Below, piece by piece: positions 28,278-39,056 of a stretch of 64,000 nucleotides of DNA. The position numbers were made by a program, and so were the translations under genes. The notes under the pieces are model-generated. The model saw only the letters and a list, made by a program, of their open reading frames with translations, searched no databases and was not told the origin of the DNA. Source of the stretch: Lachnospiraceae bacterium (lineage in GTDB: Bacteria > Bacillota > Clostridia > Lachnospirales > Lachnospiraceae); the NCBI GenBank assembly GCA_910575075.1, contig CAJTCY010000021.1, forward strand, positions 1 to 64,000, read 5' to 3'. Within the stretch, counting starts at the first letter, position 1, and each line of letters starts with the position of its first letter.

Positions 28278-28314
28278 CCGCAATCCTTGAGAAATTGAGG
28301 ATTGCGGTTTTTTT
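28278..28314 (+). terminator. Rho-independent terminator of the glycosidase operon
   Basis: CCGCAATCCT pairs with AGGATTGCGG and is followed by seven T residues (28308-28314). Confidence 0.9.
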
Positions 28315-28506
28315 ATTCTATAGGAAAGACCTTGTCACGCTAAAGCGTGAAAGTGTCTTTCTATAGAATAAAAAGCCCTGCGGGCAGGATGCGCACGGAT
28401 GCAAGGGGAATTTTATTGCTTTGCAATAAGCATCCGGCGCATCAAAGTGTGCAGCCTCTCAAGAACGAGGGGTTAGAGGAGTTGAAGTGGGCTTGCCCAC
28501 TTTGTT
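28315..28506 (-). repeat. C-type structured repeat, copy 2 (opposite orientation)
   Basis: The reverse complement closely follows 14443-14634, with most differences in loops. The long arm (ATTCTATAGGAAAGAC to GTCTTTCTATAGAAT, 28315-28369, inner CACGC/GCGTG) abuts the T-run of the terminator. Then come GCCCTGCGGGC, the GATGC/GCATC nested arm with TTGCTTTGCAA, and GTGGGC/GCCCAC at the far end. It separates the glycosidase terminator from the hrcA promoter. Confidence 0.6.
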
Positions 28507-28553
28507 CACCAGGCTCTTAATTATAAATAAATTATTAAATTGTAAAAATACTA

Positions 28554-28582
28554 TTGACAAGAAAAAATGATAGTGCTATCTT
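28554..28582 (+). promoter_or_regulatory. Sigma-A promoter of the hrcA operon
   Basis: TTGACA (28554-28559), 17-bp spacer, TATCTT (28577-28582), just upstream of the CIRCE operator. Confidence 0.75.
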
Positions 28583-28595
28583 AAATACATGGATG

Positions 28596-28622
28596 TTAGC
28601 ACTCTTTTATGTTGAGTGCTAA
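28596..28622 (+). promoter_or_regulatory. CIRCE operator (HrcA binding site)
   Basis: TTAGCACTC, nine bases, GAGTGCTAA: a perfect match to the CIRCE consensus. It lies around the transcription start and 23 bases before hrcA, so HrcA represses its own operon and heat releases it. Confidence 0.97.
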
Positions 28623-28645
28623 TAATAAGGAGATGGAGGATAGTG

Positions 28646-29686
28646 ATGCAGGAACTGGATGAACGAAAAAGAAAAATTTTAAATGCCATTATCCGTAATT
28701 ATCTGGACACAGGGGAACCGGTAGGTTCCAGAACCATTTCCAAATATTCAGATTTGAATCTGAGTTCTGCAACCATTCGCAACGAAATGTCGGATTTGGA
28801 GGAGCTGGGCTATATATTACAGCCGCATACCTCTGCCGGACGGATTCCTTCTGATAAAGGTTATCGTTTCTATGTAGATAATCTGATGAAGGAAAAGACG
28901 CAGGAAGTTACAGAGATGAAAGAGTTTATGATTGAACATACGGAGCGGATGGAACAGGTGCTGCAGCAAATGGCAAAGGTGCTGGCAGAGAATACCAATT
29001 ATACGGCAATGATCACAGCGCCGTCCTATCACCGCAATAAGGTGAAATTCCTGCAGCTTTCCCAGGTGGATAAAGAACAGCTTCTTGCTGTTATTGTGAC
29101 AGAAGGCAATCTGGTTAAGAATAAGATGATTTCCACACGGGAAGCCTTAGATAATGAAACCTTGCTGAAATTAAACATTCTTCTTAATACCAGCCTCAAC
29201 GGGCTGTCGGCAGAGCAGATCAATCTGGGAACCATCGCCAGGCTGAAAGAGCAGGCAGGAATCCACAGCAATATTGTAAGCGATGTACTGGACGCGTTGG
29301 CAGGCGTTTTTCAGGAAGATGAAGATCTGGAGGTTTACACCAGCGGCACTACAAATATTTTGAAATATCCGGAGCTGAGTGATTCCAGGAAAGCGAGCGA
29401 ACTTCTGAACGCTTTTGAAGAGAAAAAACAGTTGGTTTCTCTGGTTAATGAAACTCTGGCGTCGGAAGAACAGACCGGGATTCAGGTATATATTGGTGAT
29501 GAATCTCCAATACAGAACATGAAGGACTGCAGTGTGGTGACGGCTACTTACCAGTTGGGAGCCGGAATGACAGGAACCATTGGAATCATTGGGCCCAAAC
29601 GAATGGATTATGAAAATGTCATGGATAATCTGAAGACATTGAAAAGTCAATTAGATGCCGTGTTTCAAAATAAAAAAGAAAATTAG
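28646..29686 (+). CDS. hrcA: Heat-inducible transcription repressor HrcA
   Basis: 346 residues from ATG 28646 after GGAGGA. N-terminal winged helix (LDERKRKILNAIIRNYLDTG, SSATIRNEMSDLEELGY, PHTSAGRIPSDKGYR), then the GAF-like and dimerisation domains. It binds the CIRCE site just upstream, with GroE known to aid its folding in Bacillus. An upstream in-frame GTG (28616) lies inside CIRCE and is rejected. Confidence 0.96.
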   Translation: MQELDERKRKILNAIIRNYLDTGEPVGSRTISKYSDLNLSSATIRNEMSDLEELGYILQPHTSAGRIPSDKGYRFYVDNLMKEKTQEVTEMKEFMIEHTERMEQVLQQMAKVLAENTNYTAMITAPSYHRNKVKFLQLSQVDKEQLLAVIVTEGNLVKNKMISTREALDNETLLKLNILLNTSLNGLSAEQINLGTIARLKEQAGIHSNIVSDVLDALAGVFQEDEDLEVYTSGTTNILKYPELSDSRKASELLNAFEEKKQLVSLVNETLASEEQTGIQVYIGDESPIQNMKDCSVVTATYQLGAGMTGTIGIIGPKRMDYENVMDNLKTLKSQLDAVFQNKKEN

Positions 29687-29709
29687 GAAGAGCAGAAAGG
29701 TGAGTTGAT

Positions 29710-32288
<2,579 letters not shown>

Positions 32289-32290
32289 TC

Positions 32291-33478
32291 ATGGCAGAAC
32301 AGAAGAGAGATTATTATGAAGTCCTGGGAGTTGACAGGAATGCGGATGACACAACGATCAAGAAGGCGTACCGTCAGCTTGCGAAAAAGTATCATCCAGA
32401 TATGAATCCAGGAGACGCGGAAGCGGAGAAAAAATTTAAAGAAGCGTCGGAAGCATACGCTGTTTTAAGTGATCCGGATAAAAAACGCCAGTATGACCAG
32501 TTTGGCCACGCCGCCTTTGAAGGCGGCATGGGCGGCGGCGGTTTTGATTTCTCTGGTATGGATATGGGAGATATTTTCGGCGACATTTTTGGAGATCTGT
32601 TTGGAGGGGGAAGAAGGCGTTCTTCCTCCAGCAACGGTCCAATGAAAGGAGCGAACCTGCGGGCGGCGGTGCGCATTTCCTTTGAGGAAGCGGCGTTCGG
32701 CTGTGAGAAGGAGATTGAGATCACCTTAAAAGATGAGTGTCAGACCTGTCATACCACAGGAGCGAAGCCGGGAACCAGTCCGGAAACCTGTACAAAGTGC
32801 GGCGGCAAGGGCAAAGTGGTTTATACCCAGCAGTCTTTCCTCGGCATGGTGCAGAATGTTCAGACTTGTCCAGAATGCCGGGGTACGGGTAAAATTATCA
32901 AGGATAAATGTCCGGACTGCCACGGAAGCGGTTATATTGCAAAGCGCAGAAAGATTAAAGTCTCAATCCCTGCAGGAATTGATAATGGGCAAAGCGTCCG
33001 TATCCGCGAAAAAGGGGAACCAGGCACTAATGGAGGGCCAAGAGGCGATCTGCTGGTGGAGGTAAATGTCAGCAGACATCCGATTTTCCAGAGACAGGAT
33101 ATGAATGTCTATTCGACTGCTCCGATATCTTTTGCGCAGGCAGCATTAGGAGGAGAGGTTCGTATCAGCACCATTGACGGAGATATCCTCTATGATGTGA
33201 AGCCTGGAACACAGACAGATACCAGAATCCGTTTGAAAGGCAAAGGCATCCCCTCGCTGCGCAATTCTTCTGTGAGAGGGGACCATTATGTTACTCTGGT
33301 GGTGCAGGTGCCTACCAGCTTAAATGAGGAGGCGAAGGAAGCTTTGCGCAGGTTTGACGAGGCAAGCGGCCAGTCCTTAAAGAAGCAGAACGGCGCGGCA
33401 GGCACAGAGAAGCATGTGAAGAAGAAAGGCTTTATGGGCAAAGTAAAAGAAGCTTTTGAAGATATGACAGATACTTGA
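32291..33478 (+). CDS. dnaJ: Chaperone DnaJ (Hsp40); 3' end altered by an inserted repeat
   Basis: 395 residues: J-domain (1-70, HPD in [10 protein letters not shown]), Gly/Phe region ([14 protein letters not shown]), zinc-binding domain with [24 protein letters not shown] and CPDCHGSG (the first repeat is degenerate), and C-terminal substrate-binding domains. It stimulates DnaK ATPase. The stop TGA (33476-33478) lies inside the TTGAG end of an inserted P element. The duplicated target at 33669 reads ATG ACA GAT ACA AAT TAA, so the ancestral protein probably ended MTDTN instead of MTDT. The start follows dnaK by two bases. Confidence 0.97.
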   Translation: MAEQKRDYYEVLGVDRNADDTTIKKAYRQLAKKYHPDMNPGDAEAEKKFKEASEAYAVLSDPDKKRQYDQFGHAAFEGGMGGGGFDFSGMDMGDIFGDIFGDLFGGGRRRSSSSNGPMKGANLRAAVRISFEEAAFGCEKEIEITLKDECQTCHTTGAKPGTSPETCTKCGGKGKVVYTQQSFLGMVQNVQTCPECRGTGKIIKDKCPDCHGSGYIAKRRKIKVSIPAGIDNGQSVRIREKGEPGTNGGPRGDLLVEVNVSRHPIFQRQDMNVYSTAPISFAQAALGGEVRISTIDGDILYDVKPGTQTDTRIRLKGKGIPSLRNSSVRGDHYVTLVVQVPTSLNEEAKEALRRFDEASGQSLKKQNGAAGTEKHVKKKGFMGKVKEAFEDMTDT

Positions 33479-33667
33479 GTTTCCGTATTTTTATTTTATC
33501 AATAATTTTATTACCAAAAGGTCTTGTTGCCAAAGGCAACAGAGACAACTTGCACAAAAAGCGTATGGAAAGCTAGCTTTCCATAACACTTTTCTGTGCA
33601 AAGTGCTCACATCATAAAATGATGTGAACCTTTTGGTAATATAAAACTGCAATTTGCGGAAACTCAA
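33475..33667. repeat. P element, copy 1 (palindromic, inserted at dnaJ 3' end)
   Basis: Ends TTGAGTTTCCG (33475-33485) and CGGAAACTCAA (33657-33667) are perfect inverted repeats. A second arm ACCAAAAGG/CCTTTTGGT encloses three hairpins: GTTGCC/GGCAAC; a long one TTGCACA...TGTGCAA topped by TGGAAAGCTAGCTTTCCA (33566-33583); and TCACATCAT/ATGATGTGA. ATGACAGATAC occurs at 33464-33474 and again at 33669-33679, an 11-bp direct repeat flanking the element, as expected of target-site duplication. It has no coding capacity. Confidence 0.85.
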
Positions 33668-33692
33668 GATGACAGATACAAATTAAGAACAG

Positions 33693-33734
33693 GCTGGAAA
33701 CTGATGAAAAAGAGATGCAGTTTCCAGCTTTTTT
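33693..33734 (+). terminator. Rho-independent terminator of the hrcA-dnaJ operon
   Basis: GCTGGAAACTG (33693-33703) pairs with CAGTTTCCAGC (33718-33728), followed by six T residues. It lies between two P elements; the second begins in its T-run. Confidence 0.92.
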
Positions 33735-34007
33735 GAGTTTAGCTATTTTTAACAACAACCGATATTTTAGTACCAAAAGGTCTTGCTGCCTTTGGCAGCA
33801 TAGACATCTTGCACAAAAAGTGTCTGGAAAGCTAGCTTTCCATAGCACTTTTCTGTGCAAAGTGGGGCTGTCGCACTAAGTAATCTATAAAGTTTTCATC
33901 CGTAAAAAGTTTCCATAGCAAAGCAATGGAAACAACATGTACAAAATAATATATTCGTGCGACAGCCCCCTTTTGGTACTATAAAATCCCAAAATGGAGA
34001 AACTCAA
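33733..34007. repeat. P element, copy 2, carrying a nested G element
   Basis: Ends TTGAGTTT and AAACTCAA, inner arm TTTTAGTACCAAAAGG/CCTTTTGGTACTATAAAA. The first hairpin is GCTGCCTTTGGCAGC and the central arm is topped by TGGAAAGCTAGCTTTCCA (33825-33842). The third hairpin position holds a 106-bp GGGGCTG...CAGCCCC element instead of the short hairpins in copies 1 and 3. AGCTTTT flanks both sides (33726-33732 and 34011-34017, the latter three bases off the end), a weaker target duplication. Confidence 0.8.
33864..33969. repeat. G element nested in P copy 2
   Basis: GGGGCTGTCGCAC pairs with GTGCGACAGCCCC at the ends. Inside is a GTTTCCAT/ATGGAAAC hairpin with a GCAAAGC loop, then ATGTACAAAATAAT, similar to ATGCACAAAAATTAT in the longer G element at 62264. 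It looks like a G element with part of its right half lost. Confidence 0.65.
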
Positions 34008-34019
34008 AAAAGCTTTTTC

Positions 34020-34048
34020 TTGTCAATCTGAATTTCATATTATATAAT
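34020..34048 (+). promoter_or_regulatory. Promoter of the transglutaminase-like gene
   Basis: TTGTCA (34020-34025), 17-bp spacer, TATAAT (34043-34048). It begins 13 bases after the P copy 2 end. Confidence 0.7.
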
Positions 34049-34082
34049 AATGGCAGTAAATAAGGAAATCAGGAGGTAGATT

Positions 34083-37000
34083 ATGAAACGAAGATATACG
34101 GTAACGATTTTGATGATGCTGTTTTTTGTTCTGGGTACGGTGAAGATTCAGGCAGAGACAAAGGATATCCGGACGGAATATGTAACTTTAACGGATGAGA
34201 ATCGTTTTAAGGAAGAATATTATCAGAAGCCGCAGGTGCGCTATCCGGCTGCAGAAGGTGAGATGTACCGTGCATCCAGAGCGGCGCTGGATCTGGAACA
34301 GTATATCGTGGAAGCTCTGGAGAATTATCAGCAGAGCATAGATGTCTCAGCTTATCAGATTCCCACGAAAGAGGCGTTTGCTGTCTTACTTCAGATCTTA
34401 AATGATAATCCTGGAATGTTTTATGTAGACAATAAGTTCGCATATTCTTATTATTCTTATAATGAACAATCATTAGTACAGTCATATAGTGTGAGCTATT
34501 TGGGCACGCCGGAGGAAATAGATCAGCAGCGGCAAGAGCTGGAAGCAGCGGCTGACCAGGCAGCGGCACAGGTCGAGGATTCTATGACAGATCTGGAAAA
34601 GGCTTTGGTGGTGCATGATTACCTGGTGCAGAACTGTGAGTATGATTATGACAGGCTTAATAACGGACAGCTTCCAGATATTTCTCATACGGCATATGGC
34701 GCCCTGGTGAACCGAATGGCTGTGTGTGATGGATATGGGGACGCCTATATCTATATTATGAAGGATAAGCTGGGGATACCATGTGAACTGGTGGCAAGCG
34801 ATGCTATGGCACATGCCTGGAATATGATAGAGATTGACGGCAAATGGTACCATGTGGATGCCACCTGGGATGATCCAGTGAGAGACAGTATTGGAAGAGT
34901 GGGACATAAGTATTTTCTGCTCAGTGATACGGCCATCAGTGATGCCAGTCATGAGCATGAGGGATGGAGTACGTCGCGGACAGCAGATTCTACGCTCTAT
35001 GATGATGCGTTTTGGACAGAGATAACTTCTTCCATCTGCTGGTATCAGGGAGAATGGTATTTTTCCAGATATCAGGGTGGTGATTATAACACGATGGGAG
35101 TGAAACTTCTGAAAAAAGGTGCGCTTTTCGAAGATGCAGAATCCGAGGTATATAAGGAAAACGTATGGACGGGAGAAGGAAATTCTTACTTTCCGGCCAG
35201 CTATATGTATCTTGCAAAAGCAAATGATATGATGTATTTCAATACAAAGACAGCCATTTGCCATTTAGATGCAGAAGGAAAGACGGAAGAAGTATATAAA
35301 CCTCAGATTCCGTCAGGACAGTGGATTTTTGGATTTACGGTGAGAGGAAAAGAGGTATGGTACGCACTTCAGAATACACCGCAGATCAGCAGTAAACAGG
35401 TGATTCTTACATATGCGCTTCCAGAGCTTGATTTACGGGAGATAACAGGCGTTACTGCCGAAGACGTGACTGCCGTATATAATGGAACTGCACAAACAAT
35501 TACCGTTTCGGGAATTCAGGAAGGTGATGAAGTGCAGTATGCTGGGGACAATGGAAGCTATCAGAGTACACAGCCGGAAATGATTCGCGCAGGGATTTAT
35601 CAGGTGCGGTACCGTGTAAAGCGTCAGGGATACCAGCCGTTTGAGGGGACAGCTCAGGTGAAAATCGAAAAAGCCATACCCGTTTACACGGTGCCGGAAG
35701 GATTGAAAGGGACTAGCGGAAAGACTCTCGTAAGTGTAATTTTGCCAGAAGGTTTTAGCTGGCAGACTGATACAGATACCAAGCTGTACCAGGAAGGAAG
35801 CCTGGTTTTTCTGGTAAAATATACACCGAAAGACAGTGAAAACTATGTGACAGTTACGGATATTGAGGCCGAAGTTACAGTGAGCTGTCCGGGACATAAC
35901 TATACGTCAGAAATTACAAAGCAGCCGACTGAGACAGAGGACGGTGAGGAAACTTTCACCTGTGTACTCTGCGGGGATAGCTATACCGAGGTGATTCAGG
36001 CAGGTCTGCCGCAGATAGAAGGAATTGAGTCAGAAGACGTGACTGCTGCGTATGACGGGACGCCTCAGAGGATCATGCTCAAGGGAATCCAGGCAGGAGA
36101 CATAGTAAAATATGCAGGTGAAGATGGTATTTATCAAGAAGAACAGCCAGAAATGATAAAGGCAGGAGTCTATCAGGTGCGGTATCAGGTGAAGCGTCAG
36201 GGATACCAGCCGTTTGAGGGAACAGCGCAGGTTGAAATTACCAAAGCTGTTCCTGCGTATACGGCGCCTGTTGGACTGCAGGGGCAGAGCGGAAAGACAT
36301 TGGCAAGCGTAATTCTGCCGAAAGGTTTTGTCTGGCAGACCGCTGAAGCAACCAGATTATCAACAGAGGGAACGTATACATGGTATGTAAATTACGTGCC
36401 GGAAGACACAGGTAATTATCAGACTGTTCAGAGTATTGAGGTAAAGGTTCAGGTGAAATGTCCTGGTCATCAATATCAATTAAAAGTAAACAGACCTGCG
36501 ACAGAGACTCAGAAGGGATTGAGAACTTATATCTGCAGTCTCTGCGGAAACAGCCGAACAGAGGAAATTCCTGTACAGAATCCTGCAAAGCCGGGAAATG
36601 TATCCGGTCTTAAAGTGAAAAAAAATACGTCAGATTCTTTGACGTTTACCTGGAATCTCATAGAAAACGCAGGCTATTATCTGAAACTTTACAAAGGTAA
36701 TACCTTAATATCTGCTCAGTATGTGACAGGAAATGTTCATTCTTTTGGCGGTTTGAAAGCAGCATCAGACTATACCTTACAGGTCACTCCTTATTATATT
36801 GTAAATGGGAGCAGGGTATTTGCAGCGCAAGCTGGAGAAATCAGGACAGCTACAGCTCCGTCAGCCGTTAAGTTTAATTCTGTAAAAAAGAGTGGTAAAA
36901 ATAAGGTGAAATTGGCATGGAAGAAAACTTCAGGCGCCAGCGGGTATGAGATTTTTATGAAGACAGGCAAAGGAGGTTACAAGAAAATCAAAACGATTGC

Positions 37001-37142
37001 CAAAGGGAAGACCGTTTCTTTTACCAAAACAGGGATGAAAAAGGGAAAAACGTATAGTTTCCGGATACGTGCCTATAGAACAGTGAACAGAGCGAAGGTT
37101 TACGGGACTTACAGCAAGGTAAAGAAAATAAAAATTCGTTAA
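34083..37142 (+). CDS. Secreted transglutaminase-like protein with duplicated surface modules and Fn3 domains
   Basis: 1019 residues. Signal peptide 1-24. Transglutaminase-like core about 160-285 with the Cys-His-Asp triad at about C215 (NRMAVCDGYGDAY), H244 (DAMAHAWNMIEI) and D259 (WYHVDATWDDP), so activity is plausible. A propeller-like region (about 300-455) follows, then a roughly 190-residue unit present twice (about 455-640 and 645-835). Each unit ends in a CPGH ... CxLCG Cys-pair motif that may bind metal. Two Fn3-like domains follow, ending in a lysine/arginine-rich tail (VKKIKIR). No sorting motif is seen. It may be a cysteine protease or cross-linker of surface proteins; the target is unknown. 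Confidence 0.8.
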   Translation: MKRRYTVTILMMLFFVLGTVKIQAETKDIRTEYVTLTDENRFKEEYYQKPQVRYPAAEGEMYRASRAALDLEQYIVEALENYQQSIDVSAYQIPTKEAFAVLLQILNDNPGMFYVDNKFAYSYYSYNEQSLVQSYSVSYLGTPEEIDQQRQELEAAADQAAAQVEDSMTDLEKALVVHDYLVQNCEYDYDRLNNGQLPDISHTAYGALVNRMAVCDGYGDAYIYIMKDKLGIPCELVASDAMAHAWNMIEIDGKWYHVDATWDDPVRDSIGRVGHKYFLLSDTAISDASHEHEGWSTSRTADSTLYDDAFWTEITSSICWYQGEWYFSRYQGGDYNTMGVKLLKKGALFEDAESEVYKENVWTGEGNSYFPASYMYLAKANDMMYFNTKTAICHLDAEGKTEEVYKPQIPSGQWIFGFTVRGKEVWYALQNTPQISSKQVILTYALPELDLREITGVTAEDVTAVYNGTAQTITVSGIQEGDEVQYAGDNGSYQSTQPEMIRAGIYQVRYRVKRQGYQPFEGTAQVKIEKAIPVYTVPEGLKGTSGKTLVSVILPEGFSWQTDTDTKLYQEGSLVFLVKYTPKDSENYVTVTDIEAEVTVSCPGHNYTSEITKQPTETEDGEETFTCVLCGDSYTEVIQAGLPQIEGIESEDVTAAYDGTPQRIMLKGIQAGDIVKYAGEDGIYQEEQPEMIKAGVYQVRYQVKRQGYQPFEGTAQVEITKAVPAYTAPVGLQGQSGKTLASVILPKGFVWQTAEATRLSTEGTYTWYVNYVPEDTGNYQTVQSIEVKVQVKCPGHQYQLKVNRPATETQKGLRTYICSLCGNSRTEEIPVQNPAKPGNVSGLKVKKNTSDSLTFTWNLIENAGYYLKLYKGNTLISAQYVTGNVHSFGGLKAASDYTLQVTPYYIVNGSRVFAAQAGEIRTATAPSAVKFNSVKKSGKNKVKLAWKKTSGASGYEIFMKTGKGGYKKIKTIAKGKTVSFTKTGMKKGKTYSFRIRAYRTVNRAKVYGTYSKVKKIKIR

Positions 37143-37148
37143 GTTTCA

Positions 37149-37177
37149 TTGATATTTTCCGGGGAATATTGTAAAAT
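37149..37177 (+). promoter_or_regulatory. Promoter of the coiled-coil J-domain gene
   Basis: TTGATA (37149-37154), 17-bp spacer, TAAAAT (37172-37177), starting six bases after the preceding stop codon. Confidence 0.6.
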
Positions 37178-37233
37178 AGAACAAGTTGGTGCGGATTTGT
37201 CTGTTTCAGTGCAGATACGAAGGAGGAAAGGAA

Positions 37234-37932
37234 ATGGACCAGCCCAGATGTCAGATGGAAACAATGATTCAGGAACCGCAGGAAGAGACGGTGCAGCAAA
37301 AATCAGAAGAAATTCAGCAGAGGACGGAAGAAGAAGAAATTCACCCAAATCTGGAAACAGATGCAGTGCAGCAGAAGCAGCGTTGGGAGGAACAGCAGAA
37401 AATTCATCAGAAGCATTGGGAAGAACAGCAGAAAATTGCTGAGAAAAGGCGGGAGTTTCAGCGTGAACTTGCCGAAGAGAGAATTAGATTTCGGGAAGAA
37501 CTTACGGCAGACAGACGAAGGTTTATGCAGGAACTGACAGCGGACAGACGAAGGTTTGAACAGGAACAGCAGGAATTTTATTTGAAAAAGGAGCGGGAAG
37601 AAAGGCGTCTGGCTGAGAAAGAGCGCCTCATTAAAGCAAAATGGGAACTTCTGGAAATGGAATTACAGAAGCTTGCCGGAGAAAGAGAAGCATTTGAGAA
37701 GAAAAAAGAGGCTGAGGCAGTCAAAAGTAATGGACGTCAGGCAAGAATGACAGTTAAGTACCCTTCAGAAATGGAACTGTTTTTTTCCGGTGTGGAGAAT
37801 GCACTGGACATGAAGAAGCGGTATCGGGAATTAATTAAAATATTTCACCCGGATAATTCCACAGGAGACACACAGACTCTTCAGATGATCAACAGAACTT
37901 ACGAGAGCTTAAAGAAGCAGTTTAGTGCATAA
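37234..37932 (+). CDS. Coiled-coil protein with C-terminal J-domain-like HPD module
   Basis: 232 residues from ATG 37234, after AGGAGGAAAGG. Residues 1-175 are Gln/Glu/Arg-rich and predicted to form one long coiled coil with internal repeats (RWEEQQKIHQKHWEEQQKI; ELTADRRRF twice in tandem). The last 50 residues form a compact J-like module with the HPD signature (YRELIKIFHPDNSTGD) and a downstream helix (MINRTYESLKKQF). It has no signal peptide. J-domains recruit Hsp70 and the dnaK operon is nearby, so it may be a specialised DnaK co-chaperone (inference). I do not recognise a named family for the whole protein. Confidence 0.7.
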   Translation: MDQPRCQMETMIQEPQEETVQQKSEEIQQRTEEEEIHPNLETDAVQQKQRWEEQQKIHQKHWEEQQKIAEKRREFQRELAEERIRFREELTADRRRFMQELTADRRRFEQEQQEFYLKKEREERRLAEKERLIKAKWELLEMELQKLAGEREAFEKKKEAEAVKSNGRQARMTVKYPSEMELFFSGVENALDMKKRYRELIKIFHPDNSTGDTQTLQMINRTYESLKKQFSA

Positions 37933-37938
37933 AAACCA

Positions 37939-38030
37939 GGGGCTGTTGCAAAAACACTGGATATTATATAAGTTACGCTCCATTTCCGGAGTATGATTAT
38001 TGTATCTGGCTGCTGTTTTGCGGCAGCCCC
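37939..38030 (+). repeat. G-type hairpin element between the J-domain gene and prmA
   Basis: GGGGCTGTTGCAAAA (37939-37953) pairs with TTTTGCGGCAGCCCC (38016-38030); the two mismatches are G-U pairs in a plus-strand RNA. The 62-base interior has a small CTCC/GGAG hairpin. No T-run follows, so it is not a typical terminator. Confidence 0.55.
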
Positions 38031-38093
38031 TGCTTTGTATCTGGCAGGTTGTATGAAAGTCCGTGATCAGCAAGGCGCAGATTGGAGAAGACT

Positions 38094-39041
38094 ATGAAAT
38101 GGAAAAAGTATACGATAGAGACGACTACCCAGGCAGAAGATTTTATCAGCAGCATGCTTGCGGATCTTGGGATTGAAGGAGTTCAGATAGAAGATAATAT
38201 TCCTTTGTCTGCAGCAGATAAAGAGAAAATGTATATTGATATTCTGCCGGAGCTTCCGCCGGATGAGGGACTGGCATATATCAGTTTTTTTCTGCCGGCA
38301 GAGCAAGGGCAGGAAGAGCTTCTGGCGCAGGTGCGCAGGGAACTGAATGAGCTGCGGGCATTTGTGGAGGTTGGAACAGCAGAGATTACAGAAGGGGAGA
38401 CAGAGGATAAGGATTGGATCAACAACTGGAAACAGTATTTTAAGGCATTTACCATTGAAAATATCTTGATTAAACCAACCTGGGAAGAACTGCCTGCAGA
38501 AGGAGAGTACCGTCATGTGATTGAGATTGACCCTGGTACTTCCTTTGGAACGGGAAAGCATGAGACTACACAGCTTTGCATCCGCCAGTTGTGCAAATAT
38601 TTGAAGCCTCAGGACCAGGTGCTGGATGTGGGATGCGGGAGCGGGATTTTGTCCCTGGTAAGTCTGAAACTGGGAGCAGCCAGCGTAACAGGGACGGATA
38701 TTGATCCATTGTGTATAGAAGCTTCTGCGGAGAATATGAAGGCAAATGGATTGTCTATGGGGCGGGCACATTTTTACCATGGAAACCTCATTGACGATGC
38801 CGGCATTCAGAGACAGGTGGGCGGGGAGTATGACATTGTGACGGCAAATATTCTTGCGGATATTATCATTCCCCTGACCCCAGTGATTCCAGCTTGTCTG
38901 AAAAAGGGCGGGATCTATATTACCAGCGGCATCATTGACTTTAAAGAGGAAGCAGTAAAACAGGCAGTTTTGGATGCCGGACTTGAAATTCTTGAAATCA
39001 GCCGTCAGGGAGAATGGGTTGGCATTACCGCCAGAAAATAG
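38094..39041 (+). CDS. prmA: Ribosomal protein L11 methyltransferase
   Basis: 315 residues from ATG 38094 (MKWKKYTIETTTQAED), with GGAG just upstream; a TTG at 38082 is less likely. The N-terminal L11-binding domain is followed by a class-I SAM fold with VLDVGCGSGILSLVSLKLGA and the NPPY-like TANILADIII motif. It trimethylates L11. prmA-rsmE after dnaJ is the order known from Bacillus (yqeT-yqeU), here separated from dnaJ by two accessory genes and repeats. Confidence 0.95.
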   Translation: MKWKKYTIETTTQAEDFISSMLADLGIEGVQIEDNIPLSAADKEKMYIDILPELPPDEGLAYISFFLPAEQGQEELLAQVRRELNELRAFVEVGTAEITEGETEDKDWINNWKQYFKAFTIENILIKPTWEELPAEGEYRHVIEIDPGTSFGTGKHETTQLCIRQLCKYLKPQDQVLDVGCGSGILSLVSLKLGAASVTGTDIDPLCIEASAENMKANGLSMGRAHFYHGNLIDDAGIQRQVGGEYDIVTANILADIIIPLTPVIPACLKKGGIYITSGIIDFKEEAVKQAVLDAGLEILEISRQGEWVGITARK

Positions 39042-39056
39042 AACAGGAGCAGAAAA

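Noticed and set aside
33475-33667. P elements as ordinary terminators
   Set aside because: They lack T-runs at the stems, and independent good terminators lie next to copies 1, 2 and 3.
33475-34007. CRISPR array
   Set aside because: Repeats are long palindromes with internal arms, few in number and not regularly spaced with unique spacers; no cas genes are present.
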